NCBI RefSeq assembly: GCF_003725795.1
Contig: NZ_RBEE01000042.1
Location: forward strand, 124,001 to 188,000
Direction of reading: 5' to 3'
Length of the DNA: 64,000 nucleotides
Source: Pedobacter jejuensis
GTDB taxonomy: Bacteria; Bacteroidota; Bacteroidia; Sphingobacteriales; Sphingobacteriaceae
This document shows positions 42,027-51,410 of the stretch, piece by piece; within the stretch, counting starts at the first letter, position 1, and every line of letters starts with the position of its first letter. The notes below the pieces were generated by a model, which saw nothing but the letters and a program-made list of their open reading frames with translations, searched no databases and was not told the origin of the DNA. Both the position numbers and the translations under genes were made by a program.

Positions 42027-42776
42027 CTATATATAATCGTATTCTACTTTTACTAAATATAAGCCACAAGCAGGAACTGATTGACCGGCTTTGCTGCGAT
42101 TTTTGCTTTCTATAATTGCTTTAAAATGTTCTATGTTTATTTCGCCTTTACCAATTTCTACCAAAGTACCCATTATTGCCCGAACCATATTTCTAAGAAA
42201 TCTATCAGCTTCGATGGTGAAAACCATGCCATCACTTAATTGTTCAAAATCAGCTTTTACAATTTTACAATTATTGGTAAAAGTTTGCGTATTTGACTTA
42301 CTGAAACAAGAAAAATCAGTATAATTTAATAATTCCTTCGCGGCTTGATTCATCAAATTTACATCCAACTTATCTTTAACTAACCACGAACGATTTAGTT
42401 TAAAAGGATCTTTCTTAAAATGAATGTAATATTTGTAAGCCCTAGAGGTGGCGTCAAATCTGGCATGCGTATCATTAGCAACTGGAATAATGTGATAAGC
42501 TGCAATTTGATAAGGCAACATGGCATTTATACCTGCAACTGCCGCCAAAACCTTTTCTTCTGCTATATTTTCTACATCAAAATGTGCGTAAAATTCTGTT
42601 GCGTGTACGCCCGAATCTGTTCTGCCGCAGCCCAGCGTTTCAATTGGCTGCCTAAAATAAGTTGACATAGCTTTATCCAACAACTCCTGAACTGTAATTG
42701 CATTCGGTTGCATTTGCCAGCCATGATATAGGCTACCATCGTATGCAATTTTTATGAAATACCTTTTTTTACTCAA
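42027..42776 (-). CDS. truA: tRNA pseudouridine(38-40) synthase, TTG start
   Basis: TruA isomerises uridines 38-40 in the tRNA anticodon stem. The 249-residue protein has the N-terminal IAYDGSLYHGWQ, the catalytic Asp in GCGRTDSGVHA (about 53), the RFDATSRAYKYYI segment and the C-terminal VPACGLYLVKVEYD. The best start is a TTG (42774-42776) giving MSKKRYFIKIAYDG; no ATG exists upstream in frame. A TATTTTTG -7 box ends only 7 bp before it, so the transcript may be leaderless. Confidence 0.95.
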   Translation of the reverse strand: MSKKRYFIKIAYDGSLYHGWQMQPNAITVQELLDKAMSTYFRQPIETLGCGRTDSGVHATEFYAHFDVENIAEEKVLAAVAGINAMLPYQIAAYHIIPVANDTHARFDATSRAYKYYIHFKKDPFKLNRSWLVKDKLDVNLMNQAAKELLNYTDFSCFSKSNTQTFTNNCKIVKADFEQLSDGMVFTIEADRFLRNMVRAIMGTLVEIGKGEINIEHFKAIIESKNRSKAGQSVPACGLYLVKVEYDYI

Positions 42777-42783
42777 AGCGATG

Positions 42784-42791
42784 CAAAAATA
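42784..42791 (-). promoter_or_regulatory. truA promoter, -7 element
   Basis: The minus strand reads TATTTTTG (TAnnTTTG), 7 bp before the TTG start, predicting an ultra-short leader. Confidence 0.45.
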
Positions 42792-42886
42792 CGTTTTCGA
42801 AGATTAAGGAACAAAGTAAATATAAAGGGGCAACGATTAAAGAACAAAGATTAATACATGTTCTTTTATCCTCCAAATAAAAAATC

Positions 42887-42894
42887 TAAATTTG
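42887..42894 (+). promoter_or_regulatory. DUF4293 gene promoter, -7 element
   Basis: TAAATTTG matches TAnnTTTG and lies 20 bp before the ATG at 42915. It falls inside the longer open frame that begins at 42858, supporting the later start. Confidence 0.5.
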
Positions 42895-42914
42895 CCGAAA
42901 TCATATTATTTATC

Positions 42915-43382
42915 ATGATACAAAGAGTACAATCTATCTGGCTGTTTTTAGCGGCAATCGTTTTGGTTTTAATGTTATTTTTGCCGGTTTTAACCAAAGA
43001 GAATAAGACCGTAGAAACTTCTATACATACTGTTGGTTTATATCAGGATGTGGTTGGCAAACCTGGTCCGGGTTTATTGAAAGAACAATTTACACCATTA
43101 TTAATCACAAATATAGTAGTAGCACTTCTTTGTTTTGTAAACATTTTTAACTTTAGAAAAAGAGCCTTACAAAAGCGAATTGCTATATTATCCATCATAG
43201 CAATTGGTGCATTTGCTTTTTGGTGCAGTATTTTTGCTCAGAAACTTCCTGGTGGAATTGATGGCGCACATTTTGATTTCGGGGCATATTTACCAGCAAT
43301 TTCCATTCTATTCTGCGTATTAGCAATTTTCGGCATAAATAAAGATGAAAAATTAATACGCTCGGCTGAAAGATTGCGATAA
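42915..43382 (+). CDS. DUF4293-family membrane protein
   Basis: This 155-residue integral membrane protein starts MIQRVQSIWLFLAA, the usual N-terminus of DUF4293, and has four predicted membrane helices: about residues 7-24, 57-75, 85-104 and 117-138. I placed the start at 42915 rather than at the ATG at 42858, because the extra 19 residues (MFFYPPNKK ...) are not part of the family and a promoter box overlaps them. The function of DUF4293 is unknown. It is divergent from truA with a 138-bp gap. Confidence 0.8.
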   Translation: MIQRVQSIWLFLAAIVLVLMLFLPVLTKENKTVETSIHTVGLYQDVVGKPGPGLLKEQFTPLLITNIVVALLCFVNIFNFRKRALQKRIAILSIIAIGAFAFWCSIFAQKLPGGIDGAHFDFGAYLPAISILFCVLAIFGINKDEKLIRSAERLR

Positions 43383-43609
43383 ATAAATTCTAAAAAACTT
43401 TCCTCAAATATATTAAAGTAAAGAAAAAATAGAGTTCTTCATTTAAACGGTCTTTACCTAATTTTGGTGGAAACAACCGACAAAATGTGATTTTTGGAAA
43501 CATGGCCAATTTTACGCTTCCGATCAGTTTTCCTTTTTTCCTGGGGATTTTATTTTATATTTAGGGTATCCAGGGTTAATATAAAAAAATGGTTATCCCA
43601 ATAACTTCA

Positions 43610-44143
43610 ATGGTCGAATTCAAAAAAGTCATTCATATTCTTTTAATGCTATCAATCGTACAATTAATGGCATGCACTAATGAAAAAAATATGATAATTA
43701 ACAAAACAGAGGTCATGCATGGCTCTTTTACTGTAGAGGAAGATGATGTTGGACCACCTCCTCCAAATTTTGTTTCACGTTTTAAAACAGTGAATGAATG
43801 GCTAACATTTACCGCTGAAAATGATAAGCCAAAAAAAGCAATATTTGAGTATCAATTTGATGTTTTCGAAGGAGAGAATGATTACACGCTTTGCTTAACT
43901 GGTATAAATACTTACGATGTATCAAAAACCTATCAAAGAGCTAAAATTGAATTTATGCCCTCAGAGATGTACTTTCCGATACCTTTAAATGACTACAAGG
44001 GATTAACAAAAGCCCAGGTTTTTGATTATTTAACAACTCAATTAGATGGATTTTTGAAAAGCAGTAAATTTAAAAACTCTTATTTTTCGAAAGCAAAATC
44101 TATCAAAACTGGTTGGAAAGGTGAAATCTGGTCGAACAAATAA
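43610..44143 (+). CDS. hypothetical lipoprotein
   Basis: A 177-residue protein begins MVEFKKVIHILLMLSIVQLMAC, a lipoprotein signal with lipobox QLMAC. An ATG 21 bp earlier (43589) is possible but would put seven residues before the signal. The mature part has no motif I know. It is mixed alpha/beta with a proline run (VGPPPPNF) and an aromatic C-terminus (TGWKGEIWS). It is followed by the helicase gene after 118 bp on the same strand, with a separate promoter, so they need not be linked. Confidence 0.62.
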   Translation: MVEFKKVIHILLMLSIVQLMACTNEKNMIINKTEVMHGSFTVEEDDVGPPPPNFVSRFKTVNEWLTFTAENDKPKKAIFEYQFDVFEGENDYTLCLTGINTYDVSKTYQRAKIEFMPSEMYFPIPLNDYKGLTKAQVFDYLTTQLDGFLKSSKFKNSYFSKAKSIKTGWKGEIWSNK

Positions 44144-44230
44144 AAATTAAATCTTCAACTCATTAAAAATCAATTATTTCACATAAAAAAGTATTTACCT
44201 AACCATCAGTAAAATACGGAATATTAACCT

Positions 44231-44238
44231 TACCTTTG
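44231..44238 (+). promoter_or_regulatory. DEAD-box helicase promoter, -7 element
   Basis: TACCTTTG (TAnnTTTG) lies 23 bp before the ATG at 44262, an ordinary leader length. No clear -33 TTTG. Confidence 0.5.
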
Positions 44239-44261
44239 CGGCTTAAATAAATAAAAGACGA

Positions 44262-46223
44262 ATGACAAACCCATTTCAATTATTGGGGATAAGTGATGAC
44301 GTCGTTAATGCCGTAAAGGACCTTGGATTTGAAACTCCAACGCCTATTCAGGAGCAAAGTATTCCTGTACTGTTAGAAGGCACTAATGATTTCGTTGGTT
44401 TGGCCCAAACAGGAACAGGAAAAACAGCCGCATTTGGTTTGCCGCTGTTAGAACTAATTGATTTTAAACTTAATAAACCACAGGCATTAATTTTATGCCC
44501 AACACGTGAGTTATGTTTGCAAATCACTAACGACCTTAAAAACTTTTCTAAAAACATTGCTAATGCTCATGTTGTTGCCGTTTACGGTGGCGCTAACATT
44601 ATGCAACAACTACGCGAAATACGCCAAGGCGTACAAATTGTAGTGGCCACGCCCGGCCGTATGTTGGATATCATTGGCCGTAAGGCAATTGATTTTTCTT
44701 CGGTTAAATATGTTGTGCTTGATGAAGCTGACGAAATGTTAAACATGGGTTTCCAGGATGACATTAACGACATTTTATCAACCACTCCTGATGACAAAAA
44801 AACCTGGTTATTCTCGGCAACAATGCCTGCAGAAGTTCGCCGCATAGCTAAAAACTATATGGATAACCCTGTAGAATTAACTATGGGTACAAAAAACACA
44901 GGTAATGTAAATATCGAACACGAATATTATATTGTTCGTGCCCGTGATAAATATGCTGCCTTAAAACGTATTGTAGATTTCAACCCTGAAATTTTTGCTG
45001 TAGTATTTTGTAAAACCAAATTGGATACACAAGATGTTGCTGAGCATTTGATTAAAGATGGTTACAATGCAGATGCCTTACATGGCGATTTATCACAACA
45101 ACAACGTGATAAAGTAATGCAACGTTTCCGTGAGCGTAATATGCAATTGTTAATTGCTACAGATGTTGCTGCTCGTGGTATTGATGTTAGTGGTGTTACT
45201 CACGTAATCAACTATTCATTACCTGATGAAATTGAAAGTTATACCCACCGTTCTGGCCGTACTGGTCGTGCTGGTAAAACAGGTATTTCAATTTGTATCA
45301 TCAACTCTAAAGAAGTTGGAAAAATCCGTCAGTTAGAACGCATTATTGGTAAACAATTTACCAAAGCAGAATTACCTACAGGATTTGATGTTTGCGAAAA
45401 ACAATTGTTCTCATTGGTACATAAAGTACACAATGTAGAAGTTAATGTAGAGCAAATTGATCAGTACATTCCTCGTATAATGGATGAATTTAAAGATTTA
45501 TCTAAAGAAGATGTAATTAAACGTTTTGCTTCGTTAGAGTTTAACCGTTTTTTAGATTATTATGCAAAAGCACCTGATTTAAATGCAGCTGTTGGCGATG
45601 ATCGTGGAGAAAGAGGTGAACGTGGCGATAGAGCAGGACGCGGACGTGGTAGCGAAGGTTATACTCGTTTGTTTATCAACTTAGGTTCGGTAGATGAATT
45701 TACACGTGGCGATATGTTATCTTTTATCTGTAACAATGGTAAAATAGCAGGCAAAAGCGTTGGTAAAATAGATTTAAAAGGTGTTTTCTCTTTCTTTGAA
45801 GTAGAAGATGATGTTGCTGACAAAGTTTTTGAAGGCTTTAAAGCAGTTGAGTTTAACGGACGCCAGGTTCGCATTGAAAAAAGCGGAGATGGTGGTCGCG
45901 GTGAAGGCGCTGGCGAAAGACGCGGTGGCGGTGAAAGACGTAGCGGTGGATTTGGCGGAGAACGCAGAAGCGGCGGTGGCGGTGGTTACCGTGGCGGTAG
46001 CGGCGGCGGCGACAGAAGAAGTTCTGGCGGTAGCGGTCGTAGAGAAGGCGGAAGTCGTGAAGGCGGAAGTCGTGAAGGCGGAAACGCTGGTGGCGGTTTT
46101 AGAGATTTCTCTGGCCGTAGCCGTGAAGATAAAGGTGGAAACACTGGTGGTAGTCCACGTAGAGAAGGTGGAAGTCGTGAAGGCGGAAACCGTGAAGGTG
46201 GCGACCGCAAAAAGAAATGGTAA
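44262..46223 (+). CDS. DEAD-box RNA helicase with DbpA-like domain and Gly/Arg-rich tail
   Basis: This ATP-dependent RNA helicase of the DeaD/CshA group remodels RNA in ribosome assembly, mRNA decay or cold adaptation. The 653-residue protein has the Q motif (TPIQEQSIPV), motif I AQTGTGKTAA, DEAD box VLDEADEM, SAT, and the C-terminal helicase domain with ARGIDVSGV and HRSGRTGRAG. A DbpA-type RNA-binding domain (about residues 465-545: TRLFINLGSVDEF, KIAGKSVGKIDLKGVFSFFEV) follows. The tail (about 545-653) consists of Gly, Arg and Ser repeats such as GGSREGGSREGG. The tail DNA is repetitive and GC-rich compared with its neighbours. Confidence 0.95.
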   Translation: MTNPFQLLGISDDVVNAVKDLGFETPTPIQEQSIPVLLEGTNDFVGLAQTGTGKTAAFGLPLLELIDFKLNKPQALILCPTRELCLQITNDLKNFSKNIANAHVVAVYGGANIMQQLREIRQGVQIVVATPGRMLDIIGRKAIDFSSVKYVVLDEADEMLNMGFQDDINDILSTTPDDKKTWLFSATMPAEVRRIAKNYMDNPVELTMGTKNTGNVNIEHEYYIVRARDKYAALKRIVDFNPEIFAVVFCKTKLDTQDVAEHLIKDGYNADALHGDLSQQQRDKVMQRFRERNMQLLIATDVAARGIDVSGVTHVINYSLPDEIESYTHRSGRTGRAGKTGISICIINSKEVGKIRQLERIIGKQFTKAELPTGFDVCEKQLFSLVHKVHNVEVNVEQIDQYIPRIMDEFKDLSKEDVIKRFASLEFNRFLDYYAKAPDLNAAVGDDRGERGERGDRAGRGRGSEGYTRLFINLGSVDEFTRGDMLSFICNNGKIAGKSVGKIDLKGVFSFFEVEDDVADKVFEGFKAVEFNGRQVRIEKSGDGGRGEGAGERRGGGERRSGGFGGERRSGGGGGYRGGSGGGDRRSSGGSGRREGGSREGGSREGGNAGGGFRDFSGRSREDKGGNTGGSPRREGGSREGGNREGGDRKKKW

Positions 46224-46244
46224 ATTACTAAACCAAATATTTTA

Positions 46245-46278
46245 CAGCCGTTCCGATTTATCGGAACGGCTTTTTTGT
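46245..46278 (+). terminator. intrinsic terminator after the helicase gene
   Basis: AGCCGTTCCGA and TCGGAACGGCT form an 11-bp stem with a TTTA loop, followed by TTTTT, about 22 bp after the stop codon. Confidence 0.9.
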
Positions 46279-46497
46279 GCGAGAAGTTTTTTGAACAGTT
46301 TGTTATTAAGCAGTTTAGGTCACACCAATTTAATTGTGCTACTTACAACATTGTTTTAAGAAATACACAACAGAAATGACAATTTTAAATAACGTAAGAA
46401 GCTAAATTTTGATTCTTAAATCCATGTTATTTCATCATTCTTCTTGGTAAAAAATCTGAAAAGGTTATATTTAAGCCGTCATATTACTCAACTAATC

Positions 46498-48339
46498 ATG
46501 CGGATTTTAAAACTTCTTTTATCCATTTTAATACTTACTCAAAGCACAAATATTTTCGCTCAAAAAACACCTGCTATCAATCAAAAAATGCAATGGTTTG
46601 CTGATGCGAAACTTGGCATTTTCATTCATTGGGGCATATACTCTGTAAATGGAATTTCCGAATCGTGGGCTTTTTATAATAATTACATCAACCATGATGC
46701 ATATATGAAACAACTTAATGGATTTACTGCCGAGAAATACAATCCGCAAGAATGGGTAAATCTGATTAAAGAGAGTGGTGCAAAATATGCGGTCATCACC
46801 ACTAAACATCATGATGGGGTTTCCCTTTGGGATACAAAAGCAGCAAAAGCAACTACTGCGATTAACAATAGTGCTGCAAAGAAAGATTTAATCTCACCTT
46901 TTGTTGAAGATTTAAAAAAAGCCGGACTCAAAACTGGTTTATATTTTTCTTTGCCAGATTGGAGTTACCCTGATTATGATATTTTTACCCGCGACAGAAA
47001 ACGTTACGACTTTAAAGCCGAACCTAAACGGTGGAATAACTTTTTAAACTACTACCAAACTCAACTTAAAGAACTTTCTACGCAGTATAAACCCGATTTG
47101 GTTTGGTTCGATGGCGATTGGGAGCATACTGCGAAAGAATGGCAAACCGATAAAGTTCGAGCTATATTAAAAAACAACAACCCAAACATCATTATCAATT
47201 CACGGCTGGATGAAAATGGCGATTATGAAACACCAGAACAGGGCGTTCCGGTTGTTAAGCCCGAATCGAAATATTGGGAACTTTGTTACACTATGAACGA
47301 TTCCTGGGGTTATCAGCCTTATGATAATCACTATAAATCATCAAATATGATTATCCGCACATTAGTTGATTGTATTAGCATGGGTGGTAATTTACTGCTG
47401 GATATTGGCCCGAAAGCAGATGGGACAATTGCGCCTCAGCAAGTTAAAATATTGAAAGATTTGGGTCGCTGGACGAAAAAACATGCTGAAGCCATTTATG
47501 AAACGCAAGCCGGCATTCCATCTACTCATTTTGTTGGTAAAACTTCTCTATCTAAAAACAAAGATGTGCTCTACCTTTACATAGATTATAAAACGGCAAA
47601 TGGATTGCTCCTTTCTGGCATAAAATCAAAAATTAATAAGGTTGAAATTGTTGGTAATAAAGCGCCCGTAAAGATAGTTAAGCTTAACGAAACCGATTAC
47701 TTATTAGATTTAAACGAGAGTGCTTTTGATAATGATGTTACCGTATTAAAAGTTTCACTAAACGAGCCGATTGAACTATCCGATGAAAAATTAAAGTCAA
47801 TTTCCATGGAAACATTGTTTTCATCAAAAGAAGAGTCGACTCCTATAAATTTAAGAAAGCTAGCTGCGGATTTAAATAATGGAATAAACTTATTTCAAAG
47901 TACAAATCTAGTTGCCGATGGTTTGGGCTTCAAATCTGGAGTTGAAAATGGCAATCAAGATATTAATGATTGGGTAATTAAACATGCTGAAGCTTTGTAT
48001 AAAACCACGACAGGAATTCCCGCTGGTCATTATCAAGGCAAAACAGTTCTATCTGCAGACAAGCAAACACTTTATCTTTTTGTTGAGGGCAAACCAACCG
48101 GACCAATTGCCATAAAAGGATTAAAAAACAACATCAGCAGGATAAGAATTGTTGGCGAAGGAACAATGCTTCCGCATGAAATATACAATAAGCTTTACTG
48201 GAGCAAAATACCCGGAATAGTTTACATTCCGGTTCCAGAAGATAAGCTAGATAAACAATTGACTATAATCGCCGTTCTTTTAGATGCACCAATTGATTTG
48301 TACCGTGAGAAAGTTGGTGCGATAGAAAGCAATATGTAA
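46498..48339 (+). CDS. alpha-L-fucosidase, GH29, with duplicated C-terminal domain
   Basis: This exported GH29 enzyme removes alpha-L-fucose from glycans. I start it at 46498 (MRILKLLLSILILTQSTNIFAQ, a clear signal peptide) rather than at an upstream ATG at 46444 that adds a basic extension; 613 residues. The catalytic domain has GIFIHWGIYSV, YAVITTKHHDG, the nucleophile Asp in DLVWFDGDWEH and GGNLLLDIGPKADG. Two copies of the C-terminal domain follow, at about residues 322-395 and 490-560 (KKHAEAIYETQAGIPSTHF versus IKHAEALYKTTTGIPAGHY). Most GH29 proteins have one. It faces, but is outside, the leftward locus at 54-64 kb. Confidence 0.93.
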   Translation: MRILKLLLSILILTQSTNIFAQKTPAINQKMQWFADAKLGIFIHWGIYSVNGISESWAFYNNYINHDAYMKQLNGFTAEKYNPQEWVNLIKESGAKYAVITTKHHDGVSLWDTKAAKATTAINNSAAKKDLISPFVEDLKKAGLKTGLYFSLPDWSYPDYDIFTRDRKRYDFKAEPKRWNNFLNYYQTQLKELSTQYKPDLVWFDGDWEHTAKEWQTDKVRAILKNNNPNIIINSRLDENGDYETPEQGVPVVKPESKYWELCYTMNDSWGYQPYDNHYKSSNMIIRTLVDCISMGGNLLLDIGPKADGTIAPQQVKILKDLGRWTKKHAEAIYETQAGIPSTHFVGKTSLSKNKDVLYLYIDYKTANGLLLSGIKSKINKVEIVGNKAPVKIVKLNETDYLLDLNESAFDNDVTVLKVSLNEPIELSDEKLKSISMETLFSSKEESTPINLRKLAADLNNGINLFQSTNLVADGLGFKSGVENGNQDINDWVIKHAEALYKTTTGIPAGHYQGKTVLSADKQTLYLFVEGKPTGPIAIKGLKNNISRIRIVGEGTMLPHEIYNKLYWSKIPGIVYIPVPEDKLDKQLTIIAVLLDAPIDLYREKVGAIESNM

Positions 48340-48362
48340 AGCATTGCATTGTACAAAAAAAA

Positions 48363-48417
48363 GTCAGACTGAGCTTCTCGAAAATTTTTGAAAGTATTTC
48401 AACAAGCTCAATCTGAC
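48363..48417. repeat. dispersed inverted repeat, TGTCAT...ATGACA family (diverged)
   Basis: GTCAGACTGAGCTTCTCGAAA and TTTCAACAAGCTCAATCTGAC form an imperfect hairpin between two convergent gene ends. It may act as a bidirectional terminator. Confidence 0.75.
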
Positions 48418-48451
48418 AAATAAAAACGATAATTACTTAGTAGTTTGATTC

Positions 48452-51226
48452 TTAAAAATTAACGTTAATTCTGGTAAACACATAACGGCCTAAGAAACCG
48501 AATTGTGGTGCCTGGTTAGGATACAACTGACCAGATGTACCTTGACTACCTACTAAAAGTTCGGCAGGATAAACATCAAAAATATTGTTTGCTCCAACTG
48601 TTAATTTTAGGTTTTTGGTTAAATTATAGCCTAAACCTAAATCAGTAATTACTCTTCCAGGCAATTCTTGTCTGTTCGCAATTACGTTTGTTGGTTGCGA
48701 TACTTTCCCAAAATAAACATTACGCAAAAACACATTAAATTTATCAACCGTATAATCTAAAGTTAGGTTCCCTTTTAATCTGGGTACAACTTTAGTTAAT
48801 AGAATAATACTTGCCTCATCTAAATAGATACTTTCTTTCCCGGCTAAAAGTGGGGAGGTGTTTATTCCGCCAACCAGTGTTGTTTTAGAAATTGTTCCAG
48901 CTAAATCCGTTCTTAATGTTCCTTTGCCTAAGCCTGTTGAATAAGAAATTACGGCATCAATACCTTTAGTTTCGGTATTCACTGCATTAGCAAAAAAACG
49001 TGCTGTACTTGCATTGGCCTGGCGTAATATGGTATAAATCTCTTTATCCTGAGCTGAAGCATTTGCCGCATTGCTACCGGTAAAACCACCGGTGTAAATC
49101 ACTCGGTTATCTATACGGATTAAATATCCATCAACGGTGATTTTAACTTTACCCAAATTTGAGGTAAAACCAGCGCTATAACTGTTAGATGTTTCTTCCT
49201 TTAACTTCGGAATACCTAATAATTGTGCTACCCGACTATCGTTTGCAAAAGTTCCTGATTCTACAAAAGCTCCATCAATAAACACGGTTGATGTTGCATT
49301 AAAATAACGCTGTTGTAAAGAAGGTGCTCTAAAGCCACTACTTACCGCGGCACGAAGCAAAAATTTATCTGAAAATTTATAACGACCAGCAACTTTAAAA
49401 TTTAATGTTGAACCAAAATCGGAGTAGTTTTCAAAACGAACCGCTCCATCTACCAAAAACTTATCGGTAAAATTGACTTCAACGTCGCCATAAGCAGCAA
49501 CTGAAGACCGATTTACATTGGTTGCATTATCTGCACTAAAACCAGGGAAACCTTGTGCACCACCAGTTAATGCGGCACCATTTGCAGCAAAACGGGTTGA
49601 CAGATTGCCTTTAAAATCTGGAATTAAAACTGGATTTGCGGCAGTACCCACGTTTATTGCATTACCATAATTAGCATAAGATGCTTCTTCACCAGCTATA
49701 ATTTTATAGTTTTCGTAACGATGTTCTGCACCAAAAGCGACGTTAATTCCGCTTAAAGTATTTTTAAAAAATCTCGTGAAATCTAAATTGGTTGTATTCT
49801 GTACAAAATCATAACCACCAGCATCAAAAGATGTTGGCGAAGCTGTAAGCATCGATGCATTTAAGGTATTTGCTGTTGTAAAATTGATTTGATTTCTACC
49901 GTATGTATTACTAAAATCAGCCTTCCACTCGCCTAATGAGCCTCGAATACCTAAGGCTAAAGATTGGTCGCCGTTATCGGTAACAATTTCTGGTAAAAAC
50001 CCATTTGGATAAATGGTTGCGTTGGTTTGCGTAAGCTGTCTTGGCGTTCTGTAAAATGCTGTTGATGTGCCATTTCTAGAATTTAATCCACCAAAGGCAT
50101 AAATCTCTGCATTATCTGCAACTGGTAAAACTGCATTTAAAAATAATGCGCCACCACGGTTTTTACTTTGCCCAATATTCGGAACAAAATCTGCCCTGCT
50201 TTGTCCTCTTCTTACCAATTCAGCATTGGTAATATCTATGCCTGTTGGTGTTGGGTACAAAGTCGGGTTGTTATAATCCGTATAAATTACACCACGATAT
50301 GGTGTTGTACGAGATGCAAAATCGCGATAATCGAACGAACCGGTAAGATTTAAAAATCCGCCTTTATCATTTAATTTAACGCCGTAATTTACGTTAGCCT
50401 GAACAGTTTCTCCATCTACACCATCAGAATGCTTTCCGGTAAAACCACCGCCTGTAATGCTTGCAGAAAGTTTATTAACATCTTCGTTTAAGATAATATT
50501 GATTACGCCTGCAATTGCATCAGAACCATATTGAGCCGCAGCACCATCACGTAAAACTTCAATCCTTTTAATTGCGGCAGTTGGTATTGCATTTAAATCT
50601 GTTCCAACAGAACCTTTACCTAAACTTCCATTAATATTAATTAACGAAGTGGTATGACGACGTTTACCGTTAATTAAAACCAAAACCTGATCGGGTCCTA
50701 AACCTCTTAAAGATGCCGGGTCGATATGATCGGTACCATCCGTTAAATTTGCAACATTTGACGTAAAGGATGGTGCAACATAATTTAAAATCTGGCTTAA
50801 TGATACCTGTGGTGAATTCTGTGCAAGCTTCTTAACATCTACCAAATCAACTGGTACAGATGTTTCTAATTGCGAACGTGGTGCACTTCTCGAGCCAATC
50901 ACAACAACTCCATCCAGATCGTTCTTATTTTCTACAAGATTAAAATTTAATTCTTCTGTTGCTCCCACGGCTACAGTAACTTGTTTTTGTTGGGTTTGAA
51001 AGCCAAGGTAACTTGCAGAAACGGTATAAGTTCCAGCAGTATTAAGCTTAATTTGATAAGCACCTTCAGCATTAGTTGAAGATTTAAGACCTTTCCCATT
51101 AACTGTTATCGTAGCGCCAATAATAGTTTTTGAAGAATCGCTAACAACGCCTTTTATAATTTGAGCTTTTAAACTGAGAGATAATAAAATGAGGGAAGTA
51201 ATGATTAGGTAGAGCTTTCTTTGCAT
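48452..51226 (-). CDS. TonB-dependent receptor with carboxypeptidase-like N-terminal domain
   Basis: This 924-residue outer-membrane receptor has a signal peptide, a carboxypeptidase-like domain at about residues 21-105 (GATITVNGKGLKSSTNAEGAYQ) and a plug. The plug contains VSLSQILNYVAPSF, LRGLGPDQVLVLINGKRRH and RIEVLRDGAAAQYGSDAIAGVINI. The large barrel ends in GRYVFTRINVNF. It lacks the long SusC-type extension and has no SusD gene beside it, so it is a stand-alone importer of unknown ligand. A good -33/-7 promoter lies 30-65 bp upstream. Confidence 0.93.
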   Translation of the reverse strand: MQRKLYLIITSLILLSLSLKAQIIKGVVSDSSKTIIGATITVNGKGLKSSTNAEGAYQIKLNTAGTYTVSASYLGFQTQQKQVTVAVGATEELNFNLVENKNDLDGVVVIGSRSAPRSQLETSVPVDLVDVKKLAQNSPQVSLSQILNYVAPSFTSNVANLTDGTDHIDPASLRGLGPDQVLVLINGKRRHTTSLININGSLGKGSVGTDLNAIPTAAIKRIEVLRDGAAAQYGSDAIAGVINIILNEDVNKLSASITGGGFTGKHSDGVDGETVQANVNYGVKLNDKGGFLNLTGSFDYRDFASRTTPYRGVIYTDYNNPTLYPTPTGIDITNAELVRRGQSRADFVPNIGQSKNRGGALFLNAVLPVADNAEIYAFGGLNSRNGTSTAFYRTPRQLTQTNATIYPNGFLPEIVTDNGDQSLALGIRGSLGEWKADFSNTYGRNQINFTTANTLNASMLTASPTSFDAGGYDFVQNTTNLDFTRFFKNTLSGINVAFGAEHRYENYKIIAGEEASYANYGNAINVGTAANPVLIPDFKGNLSTRFAANGAALTGGAQGFPGFSADNATNVNRSSVAAYGDVEVNFTDKFLVDGAVRFENYSDFGSTLNFKVAGRYKFSDKFLLRAAVSSGFRAPSLQQRYFNATSTVFIDGAFVESGTFANDSRVAQLLGIPKLKEETSNSYSAGFTSNLGKVKITVDGYLIRIDNRVIYTGGFTGSNAANASAQDKEIYTILRQANASTARFFANAVNTETKGIDAVISYSTGLGKGTLRTDLAGTISKTTLVGGINTSPLLAGKESIYLDEASIILLTKVVPRLKGNLTLDYTVDKFNVFLRNVYFGKVSQPTNVIANRQELPGRVITDLGLGYNLTKNLKLTVGANNIFDVYPAELLVGSQGTSGQLYPNQAPQFGFLGRYVFTRINVNF

Positions 51227-51258
51227 ACGCTTTTATATTTTTAAATAATTATTTGCGG

Positions 51259-51292
51259 CAAATATAGAAAAGATATCATAAAGACTACCAAA
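51259..51292 (-). promoter_or_regulatory. promoter of the TonB-receptor gene (-33 TTTG, -7 TATATTTG)
   Basis: On the minus strand, TTTG (51289-51292) and TATATTTG (51259-51266) are 22 bp apart, close to the Bacteroidota consensus. The leader would be about 26 nt. Confidence 0.58.
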
Positions 51293-51396
51293 ATAGTAGT
51301 ATTTAACTTTTTAGTGACAATATATTTTTAAGCTGATTATATTCTTTATTAAATGTAAAATGTAAACATCAAAATATAATTGTTCTTAAATTGAAC

Positions 51397-51404
51397 TACT
51401 TTCG
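51397..51404 (+). promoter_or_regulatory. bshC promoter, -7 element
   Basis: TACTTTCG has one mismatch to TAnnTTTG and ends 6 bp before the ATG at 51411, so the mRNA would be leaderless or nearly so. Confidence 0.4.
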
Positions 51405-51410
51405 CTAATT

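Noticed and set aside
45986..46210. Pro-rich ORF opposite the helicase tail
   Set aside because: It is the complement of the Gly/Arg repeat, so its prolines come from GGN codons. No start context or homology is seen.
45808..46359. 183-residue Ala/Val-rich ORF on the plus strand
   Set aside because: It is an alternative frame of the Gly/Arg-rich helicase tail. Its AEAAVAVV pattern is the frame-shifted image of the GGX repeat.
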